From DATIKM01 sp035477595 (GTDB lineage: Bacteria; Armatimonadota; Chthonomonadetes; Chthonomonadales; CAJBBX01): a stretch of 37,291 bases of DNA. Under the pieces are notes generated by a model. The model had not been told where the DNA came from. It searched no databases and saw only the letters and a program-made list of their open reading frames with translations. Location: positions 1-37,291 of the forward strand of contig DATIKM010000090.1 of assembly GCA_035477595.1 (NCBI GenBank). The letters run 5' to 3'. Position 1 is the first letter of the stretch. Every line of letters begins with the position of its first letter. The translations under genes were made by a program, and so were the position numbers. Shown one piece after another: positions 34,391 through 37,291 of the stretch.

Positions 34391-35002
34391 TCAGGCGCGG
34401 AGGTGCCCGGTGTCGTTTGCGAAGCGCACCCACGCGCGGTCACCTTCGTGCTCGATGAGGCTCAGCGACGCGTTGTCCAGCCAGAGTCGTCGCATGCCCT
34501 CGATGCCCGCACCGAGCGTGTCCGCCAGGATCGCTCGCAGGCTTCCGCCATGCCCCACGAGGGCGATCTCGCCGTCCGGGCTCGCCTCCACAGCCGCTCG
34601 GCGGGCCTCCAGCAGGCGACTCCATACCTCCGCCATCGGCTCGGAGCCTGGAGGCATCTCGCCCACCGTGTCCTGCCGGCTCGCCGTGACCACCGGGCGC
34701 TCGCCGCGCGCCCGGATCTGGGCCTGAGTGAGGCCTTCCCACTCGCCCAGCATGCGCTCCCGCAGCAGTGGCGTGGCCCGCACCGCGAGCCCATGTGGCG
34801 CCGCGATCGCCTCCGCCGTACACAGCGCGCGCTGGAGGTCGCTTGACCACACGGCGCTCAGCGGCGCCTCCCTGAGGCGCTCAGCCAGGCGCGAGGCCTG
34901 CCGTACGCCGTCGCTGGAGAGCGGTATGTCGCTGTGCCCCTGGATGCGGCCCTCCTCGTTCCAGACCGTAGCGCCATGCCGAACAAGATAGATCCTCAGC
35001 AA
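34391..35002 (-). CDS. Histidine phosphatase family protein (phosphoglycerate mutase-like)
   Basis: A 203-residue member of the histidine phosphatase superfamily. The phosphorylated His is in LVRHGATVWN, the partner Arg in SSDLQRALCTAEAI, the acidic residue in GEWEGLTQAQI and the second His in LVGHGGSLRAIL. Size and motifs fit the broad-specificity phosphatase or alpha-ribazole phosphatase groups better than cofactor-dependent phosphoglycerate mutase, which is longer. The start is taken as TTG at 35002, right after GGGGGAGGGGAC, because the conserved strand LLRIYLVRHG begins there; the open frame continues upstream into the neighbour. It follows the Clp1-like kinase gene by 37 bases on the same strand and ends at the shared terminator. 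Confidence 0.88.
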   Translation of the reverse strand: MLRIYLVRHGATVWNEEGRIQGHSDIPLSSDGVRQASRLAERLREAPLSAVWSSDLQRALCTAEAIAAPHGLAVRATPLLRERMLGEWEGLTQAQIRARGERPVVTASRQDTVGEMPPGSEPMAEVWSRLLEARRAAVEASPDGEIALVGHGGSLRAILADTLGAGIEGMRRLWLDNASLSLIEHEGDRAWVRFANDTGHLRA

Positions 35003-35039
35003 GTCCCCTCCCCCACACGATCTAACGCCCCATCCCCTC

Positions 35040-36119
35040 TCACACCTCGCCGGGCCGGTTGGCGCCGAGCTCCGTTCCATCCGGCTGGACCCTCAGCAGT
35101 CCGAACCGCACGTGACGCACCGCGCCACTCGAACGCACAGGCGTCATCACGGTGAGCATCCGGCGCGCGAAGCCGATGCGGTCCACGGAACCGATGCCCA
35201 CCCACCGCCCCTCGCCATCGTCCAGTCCGACAACCAGGTGGAGCAGCCTGGCCACCGGTGTCACGACCATCGAGGTCACCTGGAGCTGCTGCTGCACGAC
35301 CTGCACACCTTGCGGATCGCGCGGCTCTCGGCTGGTGACCAGTCCGGCGAAGGCGTCGCCGCGCTCCGCATGGTACACCTCCACGCCCAGCGCCCGGGAT
35401 GCGAAGCGCCGCAGATGCGGCTCCAGCGCCTGTCCGCCCGTTACCCAGGTGCCGCTCAGCGCCACCTCATCCATGGAAAGCGACATCGCTTCGGCGCCGT
35501 CGAAGTAGCGCGCGAAGCGTGCTGCGCGGCGATGGGTCCGAAGAACCGCGGACTTGCGCTGTATGCAGGCTGGCACGGGCAGACGAAAGACGCGGGTATG
35601 CCGGCTGTACCGGAGTGGCGCCACGACATGGGCGCACTCCGCTGCCCGCTCGAGTATGACGACCGTGTCGGGCCGGACCGCCGCCATCTGGGCCTGTTTG
35701 AGCCGGCGGCCGGCCGGTCCGCGGACCATCCCGCAGGTGTCCACGATCACCGTCTCTGCGCCCTGTTCTCTGGCGGCGCGCACCATGGAGACGGTCGCGA
35801 CAGTAACCTCCATGCCAGCGCCAGCGGGCGAGCACGAGCCAACGAAGGAAAGGGCGTGGGGCGCAAGATCCGACAGGCGCTCTACGCGCTCCGCCACCAT
35901 CGCGAAGCCGACGCAGGTGGGAGGACCGATCTCCGACTGGCCAAGATCGGCATCCACGACCGCTGTCCGCAGGCCAGCCTCTGCGCACGCAGAGGCGAGC
36001 AGCCCTGCTAGGGTCGACTTCCCGGTGTCCACATCTCCCACGAGCATGACGACACCGGGCGCGCAGGCTTCGAGCGCCGGCGTCCAGTCGCCATACTCGT
36101 CGGAGACCGCGTCACCCAT
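35040..36119 (-). CDS. Clp1/Grc3-type polynucleotide 5'-kinase-like P-loop protein
   Basis: A 359-residue protein. Residues about 22-200 match the Clp1_P kinase domain found in eukaryotic Clp1 and Grc3/NOL9 and in archaeal RNA 5'-kinases: Walker A GDVDTGKST (28-36), then AVVDADLGQSEIGPP, the D-x-D-x-G-Q-x-(x)-P-P signature of the family, and VIVDTCGMVRGPAGRRLK in the Walker B position. The C-terminal part (about 210-359) is beta-rich and unlike a known nuclease or RNA-binding module. The expected reaction is ATP-dependent phosphorylation of a nucleic-acid 5'-OH end. No strong ribosome site is seen before the ATG at 36119. The gene directly upstream of a phosphatase on the same strand suggests a common function, though this is inferred only from position. 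Confidence 0.85.
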   Translation of the reverse strand: MGDAVSDEYGDWTPALEACAPGVVMLVGDVDTGKSTLAGLLASACAEAGLRTAVVDADLGQSEIGPPTCVGFAMVAERVERLSDLAPHALSFVGSCSPAGAGMEVTVATVSMVRAAREQGAETVIVDTCGMVRGPAGRRLKQAQMAAVRPDTVVILERAAECAHVVAPLRYSRHTRVFRLPVPACIQRKSAVLRTHRRAARFARYFDGAEAMSLSMDEVALSGTWVTGGQALEPHLRRFASRALGVEVYHAERGDAFAGLVTSREPRDPQGVQVVQQQLQVTSMVVTPVARLLHLVVGLDDGEGRWVGIGSVDRIGFARRMLTVMTPVRSSGAVRHVRFGLLRVQPDGTELGANRPGEV

Positions 36120-36511
36120 GGGCCCGTGTCCGCCCGCTCGGGCGCTCCGTCGACCGCGCGGGGCGTCGGCTGGCGCCGGCAGGTTCGCCGGCGGCGTACG
36201 CCGCTCCTCCGCCGCGGCCTCCTCGCTGATCGCCGCCGGGCCGCCCCATAGGTTGGCTCCGGCTTGACGGCGCGGCCGCCATGGTCCCCCATCGCAGTGG
36301 ACCGCCTCTGGCCTAGCAGCGCACTATAACTCAGGTTCAGCAAGGCGGCCAGGATGGCCTGCAGAACGGAGCAATCCGGGTACTGCGTGTTGAACCGGGG
36401 CTCCATGAGCCATTCGGAGCCCCTGGCGCCCGAGCGATTGCCCGAGATGGTGGTGCATCCGCGGCATCGGATGGAGGAGTTGCTGTCCCTCGTCGAGATG
36501 CAGCGGGCGCG
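36120..36511. other. Region upstream of the kinase gene, no gene identified
   Basis: About 390 bases without a convincing gene. A short open stretch on each strand lacks conserved motifs. A TATAGT-like hexamer on the minus strand near 36333 could be a -10 box for the kinase gene, but no matching -35 is present. Confidence 0.35.
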
Positions 36512-37058
36512 CGGAGATGCCAGTTGGAGGAGAAGGTTGTCCGCCGGGCACGGACTGCGATCCACCGTCGTCCGCCTCTCAGGCGGAGCGGCCGCTCGCT
36601 TAGGCTGTCCCGCCGTTCGTGGAGCCGAACCCTCCGGAGCGCCCCAGGGGGAACGCAGAGGTCGTCCTCACGGCCATGCCCGGCGTCGGGAGGCGCTGAG
36701 TGCGGTGGTGGAGCACGCTCCGGGGAGTTGCTCGAAGTGCGGCGGGAAGCTCTCCGGCCGATGCGTGCATGCCAGCCGTCAGGTCATCGACACCCCCCTT
36801 CGCCGAGCACGCCGGCGCGCCTGAGGACAACAATGCTGCCGAGCGCGCTACCTGTCCGTCCGTTCGTCACCGGGCGCGAGGTCCGCGGAGGCGCGCATCC
36901 CGAATGGATCAGACGCACAGGCCATCGTCCTCGGCCGCTTCCAGACCTGGGCGCCGCGAGGCCGGGACACGCTGGATGCCTGCAAGCTGATGCTCGCCGG
37001 CCGCACTGCGACCACCGCCGCAGCATCCGCCCACCAACTCCACTCGCACACAGCCTGA
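36512..37058 (+). pseudogene. Decayed IS66-like transposase, internally deleted and frameshifted
   Basis: Pieces of one transposase lie in order but in changing frames. At 36516-36640 a coil-like piece reads LEEKVVRRARTAIHRRPPLRR. At about 36640-36795 a piece reads RRGRPHGHARR, then the zinc motif CSKCGGKLSG and RQVIDTPL. About 20 bases later, in another frame, EDNNAAERATCPSVRHR (from 36820) matches the C-terminal catalytic Glu region. A further shift then gives GSDAQAIVLGRFQTW and GRDTLDACKLMLAG, ending at the TGA at 37056-37058. The whole DDE core between VIDTPL and EDNNAAER, normally several hundred bases, is missing. The family is inferred from these motifs; no terminal inverted repeats were found. 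Confidence 0.72.
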
Positions 37059-37155
37059 ACTGCTGCCCGCGCGGGACTCCGGCAGGTGAAGCTCGCTCGG
37101 GGATCGAATGGGCCTGCGTGCGGCAGCTCCGCACGCCGCACGGAGGAGCGCCACC

Positions 37156-37291
37156 TTGAACCAGAGGGAACGGTTCGCGCGTGTCGTTCGCGGTGAGCCC
37201 GTGGACCGGTTGCCCCGCTTCTATGGCGGCCCGCGCGCCAGCACCATGGCGGCATGGAGACGCCAGGGGCTCTCGGAAGACCTCGAGCGAC
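37156..37291 (+). CDS. UroD/MtaA-family protein, N-terminus only
   Basis: The frame starts at TTG 37156, with GGAGGAG 7 bases upstream, and runs off the right edge after 45 codons. The opening NQRERFARVVRGEPVDRLPR is the characteristic start of UroD/MtaA-like proteins (RERF-x-x-x-x-RGEPVDR-x-P), followed by FYGGPRASTMAAWRRQGLSE. It would be a second member of this family in the window, of a different subtype from the one at 24462, whose start lacks the RGEPVDR segment. It lies 97 bases after the transposase relic. Confidence 0.75.
   Translation, partial: MNQRERFARVVRGEPVDRLPRFYGGPRASTMAAWRRQGLSEDLER

Overview
This is a high-GC bacterial chromosome segment (I estimate well over 60% G+C) with densely packed genes, short or overlapping junctions, and frequent GTG and TTG starts. 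A small protein with a signal peptide and a C-terminal Phe looks like an outer-membrane beta-barrel, and a lipoprotein-type signal is present, so the cell envelope is probably diderm. The gene mix (tricarboxylate-free glycan enzymes, UroD-like proteins, parallel beta-helix protein, long GH-A-type hydrolase, Clp1-like kinase, single-chain pyruvate:ferredoxin oxidoreductase) recalls environmental phyla such as Armatimonadota or Planctomycetota. That placement is only an inference. No plasmid, phage or CRISPR signature was seen.

Region 1 (1-8948, minus strand) is one probable operon read leftwards: miaB (tRNA thiomethylation), a small two-helix membrane protein, mutS, mutL, and a secreted protein with repeated G-x-D-x-Y motifs that runs off the left edge. 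Region 2 (8992-12923, plus) is the three-gene glycolate oxidase set glcD-glcE-glcF; glcD appears to be transcribed without a leader. Region 3 (12999-14531) holds tRNA-Pro(CGG) with its own promoter and terminator, a minus-strand outer-membrane protein gene with its terminator, and a regulatory gap with a palindrome at the prfB promoter.

Region 4 (14532-19321, plus) starts with prfB, including its +1 programmed frameshift. It continues with a free-standing 5'-nucleotidase C-terminal-type domain, an M28 glutaminyl-cyclase-like lipoprotein, an M42 aminopeptidase and a TIM-barrel sugar isomerase-like protein. Region 5 (19344-28991, plus) has its own sigma-70-like promoter and five tightly coupled genes: a parallel beta-helix protein, a 1320-residue clan GH-A-like hydrolase, a UroD/methyltransferase-family protein, a GH38 alpha-mannosidase and an M55 D-aminopeptidase. 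This reads as a glycan and peptidoglycan-peptide salvage operon; the role of the UroD-like protein in it is unexplained.

Region 6 (29247-34383) has tRNA-Arg(TCG) on the minus strand, then a long structured leader with an internal terminator-like hairpin ahead of the pyruvate:ferredoxin oxidoreductase gene, a dihydroorotate-dehydrogenase-like flavoprotein gene, and a strong shared terminator between convergent operons. Region 7 (34391-36119, minus) pairs a Clp1/Grc3-type polynucleotide-kinase-like P-loop protein with a histidine phosphatase. Region 8 (36120-37291) holds a decayed, internally deleted IS66-like transposase and the first 45 codons of a second UroD-family gene that runs off the right edge.
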